A DNA stretch of 51,446 nucleotides. Source: Nitrospira sp. GTDB taxonomy: Bacteria; Nitrospirota; Nitrospiria; Nitrospirales; Nitrospiraceae. Below the pieces are notes generated by a model. That model did not search any database. It had not been told where the DNA came from and saw only the letters and a list, made by a program, of their open reading frames with translations. The stretch is from contig JANDJC010000005.1 in the NCBI GenBank assembly GCA_024331045.1, positions 51,129 to 102,574 on the forward strand. The letters are read 5' to 3'. Positions 44,311 through 50,325 of this stretch are shown piece after piece (the first letter of the stretch is position 1; every line of letters begins with the position of its first letter). The translations under genes were made by a program, and so were the position numbers.

Positions 44311-44874
44311 ATGAGAAGCGTTTCTCGGCTTAAGATGGCAGTAGCGGGGCTGGTGGCGGCTGCTGCAGTGCTAAGCGGCGCGGCGAACGTGCAGGCCGTG
44401 CCGTACAATCCAAGCTTGCCCTTTGGCCCCGGGTATGGAGATGTCGCAAACCCGGTTGTATACACCGCCAATCCAGCGGCTGGCTTCTTCTTGGATACAG
44501 TTAATTTTGATTTGGGGCCATTCACCCATTTTAATATGACCTCTAGCACTACCAACCTGATATCCTGGTTCGGTGCCTCGATTTTTGAGAATAACACCGA
44601 TAGGCAGGTTCCAGGGGGAGGGGCGGCACCCTCTTTTACGGACTTCCCATTGGCGGATTTAGGCATCTTAATGCCTCCTGGTGACTACCATCTTCATCCA
44701 TCGGGAGTTGCCGGTTCTGGTGGGGGAAGTTACACTCTGACGATGTGGGGTTCATACGGGTCTACTCCGCCGCCGCCTCCGCCTCCTATCCCAGTTCCGG
44801 CGGCGGTGTATTTGTTCGGTACCGGCCTCGTTGGGTTGGCCGGGTTGTCCCGTCGGATGAAAAAAGTGTCCTAG
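44311..44874 (+). CDS. VPVPA-CTERM (PEP-CTERM) sorting-domain protein, proline-rich linker
   Basis: This 187-residue exported protein has a signal peptide (about residues 1-30, ending ANVQA). The compact body contains TVNFDLGPFTHFNMTSSTTN and PPGDYHLHPSGVAGSGGGSY. A run of eight or so prolines (TPPPPPPPIP) follows as a flexible linker, and then the exosortase signal VPVPAAVYLFGTG with SRRMKKVS at the end. The body resembles the FxxDTFxFxL family of PEP-CTERM proteins, where the hydrophobic, Asp-bearing body is followed by a GxYxLxxxG motif (PPGDYHLHPSG / GSYTLTMWG). AAGGAG precedes the ATG by eight bases. A strong terminator (44907-44943) follows. Function unknown. Confidence 0.85.
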   Translation: MRSVSRLKMAVAGLVAAAAVLSGAANVQAVPYNPSLPFGPGYGDVANPVVYTANPAAGFFLDTVNFDLGPFTHFNMTSSTTNLISWFGASIFENNTDRQVPGGGAAPSFTDFPLADLGILMPPGDYHLHPSGVAGSGGGSYTLTMWGSYGSTPPPPPPPIPVPAAVYLFGTGLVGLAGLSRRMKKVS

Positions 44875-44906
44875 ACCTGCCTGGTCTGCCAAGCAAGCAG
44901 ATCTCC

Positions 44907-44943
44907 GGTTCGGAGAGGCCGACGCGCCTCTCCGAACCTTTTT
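44907..44943 (+). terminator. strong intrinsic terminator after the PEP-CTERM gene
   Basis: A perfect 13-bp stem (GGTTCGGAGAGGC / GCCTCTCCGAACC, loop CGACGC) is followed by five T. It ends 21 bp before the ATG of the next gene on the same strand. Confidence 0.9.
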
Positions 44944-44963
44944 CTGGCGTGACTCTCCAAAAA

Positions 44964-46505
44964 ATGAAAGAAAGACGAGGTGGATATGTGGCGGTGATTG
45001 CGAGGCGGAGTGGGAAGTTCGCTGTCACGATCATCATGTCCGCCCTGTGTTGGGTATCGGGCATGGGGCTTGATCCCACGGGAGGGCATGCCGCGGTTGT
45101 CGGCGCTTTGGATTTCTCTCGTGGCGCGATGGGCGTCAACGGCAATGGAATCGAGGCTCCATCGGGGGCTGCTCTCTTAACCGTAACCGGCCAGCCCCTC
45201 CCGCTTCCAATGATGCCGCTGTTTGCTGGAATCGGACGGCTGGGAGCATCGTTGAATCCGTTACTGACCATTCCAGTGGCCTCCGGTGATCCTGGGGACA
45301 GTGTCTCTGAAGAATCGAGAAACATTTTCGGAAGCGTATTTTTGGACCTTTCCGTATTCTTGGACCTTTCATGGGGGCGCACGGTTGCACTGATGCAGCC
45401 GTTTGTCATGATGGCCGGCGATCGTGGAGGGGCGGCTCGTAAGACGACGACGGAACAGGTGCCTATTCCGGCTGCGGTCGTTCTGTTCGGATCCGGCCTC
45501 TGTGGAATCGTCGGGATCGTGGTGCGTCGACAGGGACCTGTCAGGCGTCAGGACTTTGAGTCCGGGGCTTCGACGTGCCCGTCGCCGGTCACTCGCGCGA
45601 GCGAGATCTTTCTCTTATCGTCCGATCGGGCCTTCTCGTCGGATCTTGAGGAACAATTGCAGCGAGCCGGCTATCAATGCCGCGCGGCGACTTCCGTGGC
45701 GGAGCTCTTGGAGCGGGCTCGTCATCGCCCGCCGGCGTTGGTGTTGGTCGATCGGCGAGTCGCGGACTGGGATATGCTTCGGACGGAGCAGGCGATCGCG
45801 CACGTTCCCATCTTGACCTTGATTCCTCATGAAATGATGGAAACCGACGAGGACATCATGGCCGATTTGGAGCGGGGAGCGGACGGCGTGTATTCATGCC
45901 GAGACGGTCATAAGCTGTTTCTGGCGATGATCGGCGCCTATTGCCGAAGAGCGGGGCATGATATGGCGCGTCGAGGCGTGTATCAGATAGGCGACGTTCA
46001 CTTGGATGCCGACACCCACGAGCTGACGATCGGATCGGAGACCGTCCATCTTTCCGCCAAACAGTTTGCGATCCTGCAGGTGTTTATGAGCGCGCCCTCC
46101 AAGGTGTTCGCGCGCGAGGAGCTGACCGGGCTGGTCTGGGGGCCTGGGTTCGCCATCGGCGAACACACCCTGGACGTTCATATTCACGCCCTTCGGAAGC
46201 TCTTGAGCCGCGACACGGATCACGGTTGCGAGATTGTCGCCATCAAAGGCGTCGGGTTCAAGCTCAAGGTGCGGCATTCGTCGGAATCGACGGGTCGGGC
46301 CATCGAAAGTCTTTCGAGAATGGCGTTCGCGAAGTCGGTTCAGCGCGGTGAGCTGCTTGATCTTCTGAAGGGTCAGAGAAGGCGTGCCGAGGCGCCGGTA
46401 AAGGCCGAGGCGACATTCCTCAAACGTGCGTCTCGACGAAACCGTTTCAGGGCATTGTCACGGAACAATCGGCGTCCATCGGCGACGCAATGTCGTGCTT
46501 GGTAA
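44964..46505 (+). CDS. chimeric regulator: exported domain + internal PEP-CTERM-like signal + receiver-like domain + winged helix
   Basis: A 513-residue protein whose parts run in one frame. Residues of about 14-45: basic start and hydrophobic segment (KFAVTIIMSALCWVSGMG), a signal peptide or anchor. Residues 46-165: a Gly/Ser-rich exported domain. Residues 166-189: an exosortase-type sorting signal (VPIPAAVVLFGSG, hydrophobic stretch, VVRRQ). Residues 213-330: a receiver-like domain (EIFLLSSDRAF, then LVLVDRR with Asp263 at the phospho-acceptor place; the acidic pair and the Lys are lost). Residues 339-440: an OmpR/PhoB-type winged helix (VHLSAKQFAILQVFM, then HTLDVHIHALRKLLSRD, IVAIKGVGFKL). 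A basic tail follows. The Arg-rich end of the sorting signal places the regulator domains in the cytoplasm. GTG 44988 with GAGG seven bases upstream is an alternative start. The target genes are unknown; the PEP-CTERM array is a reasonable guess. Confidence 0.75.
   Translation: MKERRGGYVAVIARRSGKFAVTIIMSALCWVSGMGLDPTGGHAAVVGALDFSRGAMGVNGNGIEAPSGAALLTVTGQPLPLPMMPLFAGIGRLGASLNPLLTIPVASGDPGDSVSEESRNIFGSVFLDLSVFLDLSWGRTVALMQPFVMMAGDRGGAARKTTTEQVPIPAAVVLFGSGLCGIVGIVVRRQGPVRRQDFESGASTCPSPVTRASEIFLLSSDRAFSSDLEEQLQRAGYQCRAATSVAELLERARHRPPALVLVDRRVADWDMLRTEQAIAHVPILTLIPHEMMETDEDIMADLERGADGVYSCRDGHKLFLAMIGAYCRRAGHDMARRGVYQIGDVHLDADTHELTIGSETVHLSAKQFAILQVFMSAPSKVFAREELTGLVWGPGFAIGEHTLDVHIHALRKLLSRDTDHGCEIVAIKGVGFKLKVRHSSESTGRAIESLSRMAFAKSVQRGELLDLLKGQRRRAEAPVKAEATFLKRASRRNRFRALSRNNRRPSATQCRAW
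45336..45371 (+). repeat. 18-bp in-frame tandem duplication
   Basis: GTATTTTTGGACCTTTCC and GTATTCTTGGACCTTTCA are adjacent and encode VFLDLS twice (residues 125-136 of the chimeric regulator). A recent slippage duplication is likely; length could vary between strains. Confidence 0.8.
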
Positions 46506-46617
46506 GGAACGCCGAAGCCCGCTCGACCTCCGATTTTCTGTTGCAAGGAGTGGCAGGCGTCGGTAGACAGCAAAGAAGAGAGCGCGTATAACGGCACTAT
46601 CAGCTTAGGAGAATGGC

Positions 46618-46947
46618 ATGCGGCTCTTCCCTTACACTCGGCGACACATGGTCATCGCAAGTTTGACCGTCGTGACCTATGTGGGACTGGTGTGCTTGAT
46701 GGCCTTGTGCGCTCCTGCGCTCGACACTTCGGCGAACGCCGCCGGTCATGAACATCATGATCACGACGCGGCTCATTCATCCCTGTGCTCCTGGGCGTGT
46801 CAGGTCTCCTCTCAGTCGGACGCCCCCGCTCAGGCGACGTTCACCTCGTATGCTCCCATCGCGTATGAGCCAGGCGAGTCTTTCCCTCAGATGGATTCGA
46901 CTTGTCATCCGTCACCTCTCCATTCTCGCGCTCCTCCCTCTCTTTAG
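46618..46947 (+). CDS. small membrane-anchored His/Cys-rich protein, possible metal-binding
   Basis: A 109-residue protein with one hydrophobic segment (about residues 11-34) and then AGHEHHDHDAAHSSLCSWACQ, in which six His and two Cys are close together, a pattern of metal-handling proteins. GGAG lies six bases before the ATG. It has the look of DUF2946-like small proteins found near copper or cobalt genes, but I cannot place it in a family for certain. It lies at the start of the metal-homeostasis part of the window. Confidence 0.55.
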   Translation: MRLFPYTRRHMVIASLTVVTYVGLVCLMALCAPALDTSANAAGHEHHDHDAAHSSLCSWACQVSSQSDAPAQATFTSYAPIAYEPGESFPQMDSTCHPSPLHSRAPPSL

Positions 46948-47141
46948 ACCAGAGGATGGCTGAATCAGCTCTCGCTCTTGTGTGATGCCTCCGGCGGGCG
47001 CGAGAAAGTCATTCATCGGTTGATCGGTCTCTCGTCGTTGCTGATGTTGCTCTGAATAGGGTCACAGTCGGGCAAAGAGGGATTCTGATTCATAGGTCCT
47101 CGGAACGGGCGCTGTTGGTGGCCTCCTTCCACCGTTCCGAT

Positions 47142-47172
47142 GAGGGAGAGCGCTGGTTGGGCGCTCTCCCTC
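47142..47172. other. perfect 12-bp hairpin upstream of the HTH gene
   Basis: GAGGGAGAGCGC and GCGCTCTCCCTC are separated by seven bases. There is no U-tract on either side, so it is not a typical terminator. It ends two bases before a possible TTG start and 26 bp before the GTG chosen for the HTH gene; it could affect its translation or mark an operator. Confidence 0.6.
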
Positions 47173-47197
47173 CTTGCCTGGCCGAGTTGGGTGCAGT

Positions 47198-47461
47198 GTG
47201 GAACCGGTGTTGCTCAGAGTTCAGGAGGCGGCCAGATTGCTCAACGTCAGCAAGTGGACGATCTATCGATGGATAGAGGAAGGCCGATTGCGTGCGACGA
47301 AGATAGGAGGGAGTAGTCTCAGGGTTTTTCGGACTTCGGTGGATGATCTGATTGGAACAGCCAAGATAACCGATGGCGGCGGAATTAAGCGAAACGGGCC
47401 GATAACGCAAAGAAAGAGTCGTTCGCAAGGCAACAGACGGAATACGCGATCATCACGCTAG
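47198..47461 (+). CDS. excisionase-family helix-turn-helix protein
   Basis: This 87-residue protein has the MerR-like/excisionase motif VLLRVQEAARLLNVSKWTIY followed by RWIEEGRLRATKIGGSSLRV and FRTSVDDLIG. This is a compact winged HTH that binds DNA and is used both in mobile elements and as a small regulator. The C-terminus is basic and probably unstructured. No integrase lies nearby. The start is uncertain: GTG 47198 lies just before the conserved part, and TTG 47174 is possible; neither has a good Shine-Dalgarno. An intrinsic terminator (47527-47567) follows. Confidence 0.65.
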   Translation: MEPVLLRVQEAARLLNVSKWTIYRWIEEGRLRATKIGGSSLRVFRTSVDDLIGTAKITDGGGIKRNGPITQRKSRSQGNRRNTRSSR

Positions 47462-47526
47462 AAAGTTCAGGTTTGAAAAAGTTCAGGTCTGGAGGGTCGG
47501 CACCTCCCTTCCTCTAGGCCTGCGTG

Positions 47527-47567
47527 GGGAGTCGGAGGCGGCCTCCCTCCGACTCCCTCCCTTTTTT
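47527..47567 (+). terminator. intrinsic terminator after the HTH gene
   Basis: A perfect 12-bp stem (GGGAGTCGGAGG / CCTCCGACTCCC, loop of seven) is followed by TCCC and six T, 65 bp after the stop codon at 47461. Confidence 0.85.
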
Positions 47568-47670
47568 CTGACTGTTCCAGTATGGGGTCTAGTGAAGGAG
47601 GGAAGATTTTCGGCCGCGCGCATCACGTGTTCATCATCCTATCTTCATGCGGTAAGGAAAGGAGAAGACG

Positions 47671-48000
47671 ATGAAGGAGCATCGCATCTTGGATGTCACC
47701 GTCTGGATTGGAGCCTTGATAGGAGTTGCTATATCGTTTGGCTACTTCGAGCAAGCTCAGGGAGCAACCGAGCAAAAAATCACATTGATGCTGGGGGGGA
47801 GTTATTGCGATTTGTATTTGGGCGAAGTCGAATCGGCGGTGAAAAAGGTGTCCGGCGTCAAGGCGGTCGACTTCAAGAGCATGAAAGGTCATGCGGTCGT
47901 GACGGTCGAGGGAGACAAGACGACGTCGAAACAGCTTGTGGAGGCGGTCAATAACGTCAAAGGCGACGGCTGGCATTGCCATGCCAAAGTGATGAAGTAA
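47671..48000 (+). CDS. exported HMA-like (heavy-metal-associated) domain protein
   Basis: This 109-residue protein has a signal peptide or anchor (TVWIGALIGVAISFGYFEQAQ) and one HMA fold (KITLMLGGSYCDLYLGEVES, then VKAVDFKSMKGHAVVTVEGD). The usual CxxC loop is changed to GGSYCDLY with only one Cys, and the C-terminus has WHCHAKVMK, which could give extra ligands. It could carry a copper or similar ion in the periplasm. AAAGGAGAAGACG precedes the ATG. It lies with SmbP and the copper ATPase. Confidence 0.68.
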   Translation: MKEHRILDVTVWIGALIGVAISFGYFEQAQGATEQKITLMLGGSYCDLYLGEVESAVKKVSGVKAVDFKSMKGHAVVTVEGDKTTSKQLVEAVNNVKGDGWHCHAKVMK

Positions 48001-48197
48001 GCGGAGGATGGCAAGTTGCCTGACAGGCGTCAGGATGAAACGTGCTGAATCTCAGGCCTTCCATATTTTCGTCCTGTCTGATGCAACGGCCGCGGGCGGA
48101 CACGAGAACGTTCCTTGACAGCCGTCCCTCGTTCATGTACCTAGAGGAAAAGTGCGCAATGCGGCCGTCATAAATACAAATAATTAGGGAGGTAGGT

Positions 48198-48500
48198 ATG
48201 GGCAAAGTCAGAACGTGCTTGGTCACAGTCGCGATCAGCGGGCTTCTTGTGGGAAGTCTTGCCGGCCACTCTTTCGCCAGTGAAGGCGGCCACGTCAAAG
48301 AAACCATTAAACATGCAAAAGAGGGAATCGCGCATGTCAAAGAGGCTATTCAGCATTTGGAAGAAGCGGTGAAGAACAGTGTTGAGTCCCACGCCAAAGA
48401 AGCCCTTGAGCATGCCAAGGAATCGTTGAAACACGCCGAGGAATCGTTGGCGCACGCCGAGCAGGCCCATCAGCACAAGCCGAAAGGCAAAGCCAAGTAA
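48198..48500 (+). CDS. smbP: small metal-binding protein, SmbP-like
   Basis: A 100-residue protein with a signal peptide (residues of about 1-27, ending HSFA). The mature part is a series of seven-residue helical repeats carrying regular His (HVKETIKHAKEGIAHVKEAI, HAKESLKHAEESLAHAEQAH). This matches SmbP, first described in Nitrosomonas europaea as a periplasmic protein that binds several divalent metals. Expected fold: a short helical bundle with His on one face. A good Shine-Dalgarno (GGGAGG) precedes the ATG. Neighbouring genes for HMA-like and copper ATPase proteins support a metal role. Confidence 0.85.
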   Translation: MGKVRTCLVTVAISGLLVGSLAGHSFASEGGHVKETIKHAKEGIAHVKEAIQHLEEAVKNSVESHAKEALEHAKESLKHAEESLAHAEQAHQHKPKGKAK

Positions 48501-48954
48501 TCCTGCGGAGTCCTGCCCGGACCTCGGTAGATGCTGACCCCCCCCCATTGCGGCGCGCCGTGCCCACTGTTTGTTCTGCCGACTCCTTTGTGGCGAGGCG
48601 GGGGGAGCCCCCTGTGACCGTTTAATCTCCCGCCTCTTCTGGATTGCGGTCTTGGCGCATGACTCCATCGAGAGGGTCTGTTTGCATCGTCCCTCGTGGA
48701 AACAATCGACAAGGGGGCTGGCGATAGCACACCTGCCACCGTACGCTGGTCTTCCCCTTGTGGCAGGCGCTCTTGCTTGCTGAACACCGTGACTCATCGG
48801 TAAGCGGCTGTTTCGTTGGCTTGCAGAAGGTCTCGAGGAGATTCAAGCTCACGCGAGACCATCAGAGTGCAGCCCATCTGGACTATTTTTATGGCCGTGC
48901 CACACCGGGCAGTCGATCGATTGCTTCGATCAGAGGTGATCAAGGCGGTTGGTT
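48501..48954. other. intergenic region between convergent genes
   Basis: About 450 bp with no convincing gene. Notable is a run of nine or more C at about 48539-48547. Small open frames here have no ribosome binding site. Confidence 0.55.
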
Positions 48955-49500
48955 TTACCAATAAGGCCACGGCCCCCACCAATAGGGATACCAGTAGGGG
49001 CCCCAATAGGGGCCGGGCATGACGTAATAGGGATAGGGACGCAGACGAGCCGGGCGATCCTCCTCGGCGGGCCAGACCCGCAAGGTGGCAATGGCCAGGG
49101 TGAGGTAGCGATACTCGGTTTCATCCAGCGGCATCGTGACGGCTCCCGTCACCTCTCCGGTAATGGTCACAAAGGTCCCAGCCGGAATGGTGGCGGGGTC
49201 GAGAAATTCTTTTTTGATCGCGAGAAAACGGCCCTGCGATTTGCTTAAATCATGCGTCGGCTTGAGCGACGAGTCTAACGGCAATTGGAGAATCTCAAGG
49301 CGAGTCCCTTCCGCCAATCGTTTCGCTGTCAAGACTTTGCCGCCGAAGGTGACAGTCTGCCCCTTGAACGTGTCAGGGGAACGGCCGACCTCCACGAAGG
49401 GAATCAACGAGGAAGGGGGCGCTCTGTGCTCGCCGCTCGAGACGCAACCGGCCAGGACCAGCGTGAGGCAGGTGAAACTTCTTTGCCAGCGTCCGTTCAT
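48955..49500 (-). CDS. Slp-family outer-membrane lipoprotein with Pro-Tyr-Trp-rich tail
   Basis: This 181-residue protein has a clear lipobox (LVLAGC, Cys at about residue 19) and a Slp-like domain (FKGQTVTFGGKVLTAKRLAE, TRLEILQLPLDSS, FVTITGEVTGAV). The last 30 residues are an unusual repeat-like tail with PYPYY, GPYWGPYW and a WPYW end. Slp proteins are stress-induced outer-membrane lipoproteins of uncertain role; the aromatic tail is common in Nitrospira-like and related lipoproteins and could reach the surface. It is divergent from the DsbA-like gene; the 85-bp gap would hold both promoters. Confidence 0.8.
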   Translation of the reverse strand: MNGRWQRSFTCLTLVLAGCVSSGEHRAPPSSLIPFVEVGRSPDTFKGQTVTFGGKVLTAKRLAEGTRLEILQLPLDSSLKPTHDLSKSQGRFLAIKKEFLDPATIPAGTFVTITGEVTGAVTMPLDETEYRYLTLAIATLRVWPAEEDRPARLRPYPYYVMPGPYWGPYWYPYWWGPWPYW

Positions 49501-49585
49501 AAAGACAGTCTAGCAAAAACCGAATCGGGCTCGCATTCGCTATAATAGGACTCTCACGAATCGTTGCAGAAAGGAGAGTGCATCG

Positions 49586-50236
49586 ATGGCTTGGAATAGA
49601 TTGATGGGGAAAGTAGCGATGGGGGTTGCCGTCCTGGCAGTTGTTGGTACGTCGCTCGGCGTGAGCGCGGCCGTTCCTGAAATCAAAGGCAAGTACGAAC
49701 TCTTGAAAGACGAGCCTTCCACTCATCAGCGGGGAAAGGTCAAAATCGTTGAGTTCGCGGACTTCTACTGCCCCCATTGCCATCATTTCGAGGAAACGGC
49801 AATTCCGATGTTGCGACGCGAATTCGGTGACAAGATCGAAATCACCATGGTTGGCTTCCCGGTCATTCACGGCAAACTCCCAACCGCCTTCGACATGTAT
49901 GAACAAGCGAAGATGATGGGCAAGGGCGACGAAATGAAGGCGGTGTTGTTCCGGACCATCCATAAAGACAAAATGACCGGCATTCTGGACCGGTCGATTC
50001 GTGAGTTGCTGATTCGTGAAGTGGGATTGGATGTTGCAGCGTTCGAAGCTGGGTTAGCCAGCGGGAAGCCAGCGCGGGCGTTCGAGGAAGGACGGCGCTG
50101 GGGCGAGCGGATTCAGGTCTCCTCCACGCCCTCGCTTCTGATTGACGGTAACATCAAGGTCGATGGCGTCAACATGACACCGGACAATGTGGTGACGATC
50201 ATTCGGAGCATCCTGGAGAATGATGCGAAACGGTAA
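49586..50236 (+). CDS. DsbA-like thiol:disulfide oxidoreductase
   Basis: A 216-residue exported protein: signal peptide (residues of about 1-29), then a thioredoxin fold with active site CPHC at residues 62-65 (VEFADFYCPHCHHFEE), a helical insert, and cis-Pro near VSSTPSLLIDG. CPHC is the typical active site of DsbA. It would introduce disulfides into exported proteins; in this window the PEP-CTERM proteins with Cys pairs and the SmbP/HMA group are possible clients. AAAGGAG precedes the ATG. Confidence 0.85.
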   Translation: MAWNRLMGKVAMGVAVLAVVGTSLGVSAAVPEIKGKYELLKDEPSTHQRGKVKIVEFADFYCPHCHHFEETAIPMLRREFGDKIEITMVGFPVIHGKLPTAFDMYEQAKMMGKGDEMKAVLFRTIHKDKMTGILDRSIRELLIREVGLDVAAFEAGLASGKPARAFEEGRRWGERIQVSSTPSLLIDGNIKVDGVNMTPDNVVTIIRSILENDAKR

Positions 50237-50325
50237 GGATACGGCAGGGATGAATCGAACAGTCTCGGCAACGGAATGTAGCTTTGCCGCCTCCTCGTGG
50301 GTGGCTCTCCCGAGGTCGCACGGCC

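Noticed and set aside
44745..44963. Upstream extension of the chimeric regulator frame by 73 codons
   Set aside because: It overlaps the end of the PEP-CTERM gene in another frame and runs through the strong terminator at 44907-44943; the hydrophobic export segment begins only after 44964.
45517..45525. Separate start (GTG GTG) for the receiver and winged-helix part
   Set aside because: No ribosome binding site lies upstream, and these codons are the Val-Val inside the sorting signal's hydrophobic stretch. The continuous frame is the simpler reading, though a database check is still needed.
47198..47461. HTH gene as sign of an integrated mobile element
   Set aside because: Excisionase-type HTH proteins are also plain regulators; no integrase, attachment repeats or phage genes are seen around it.
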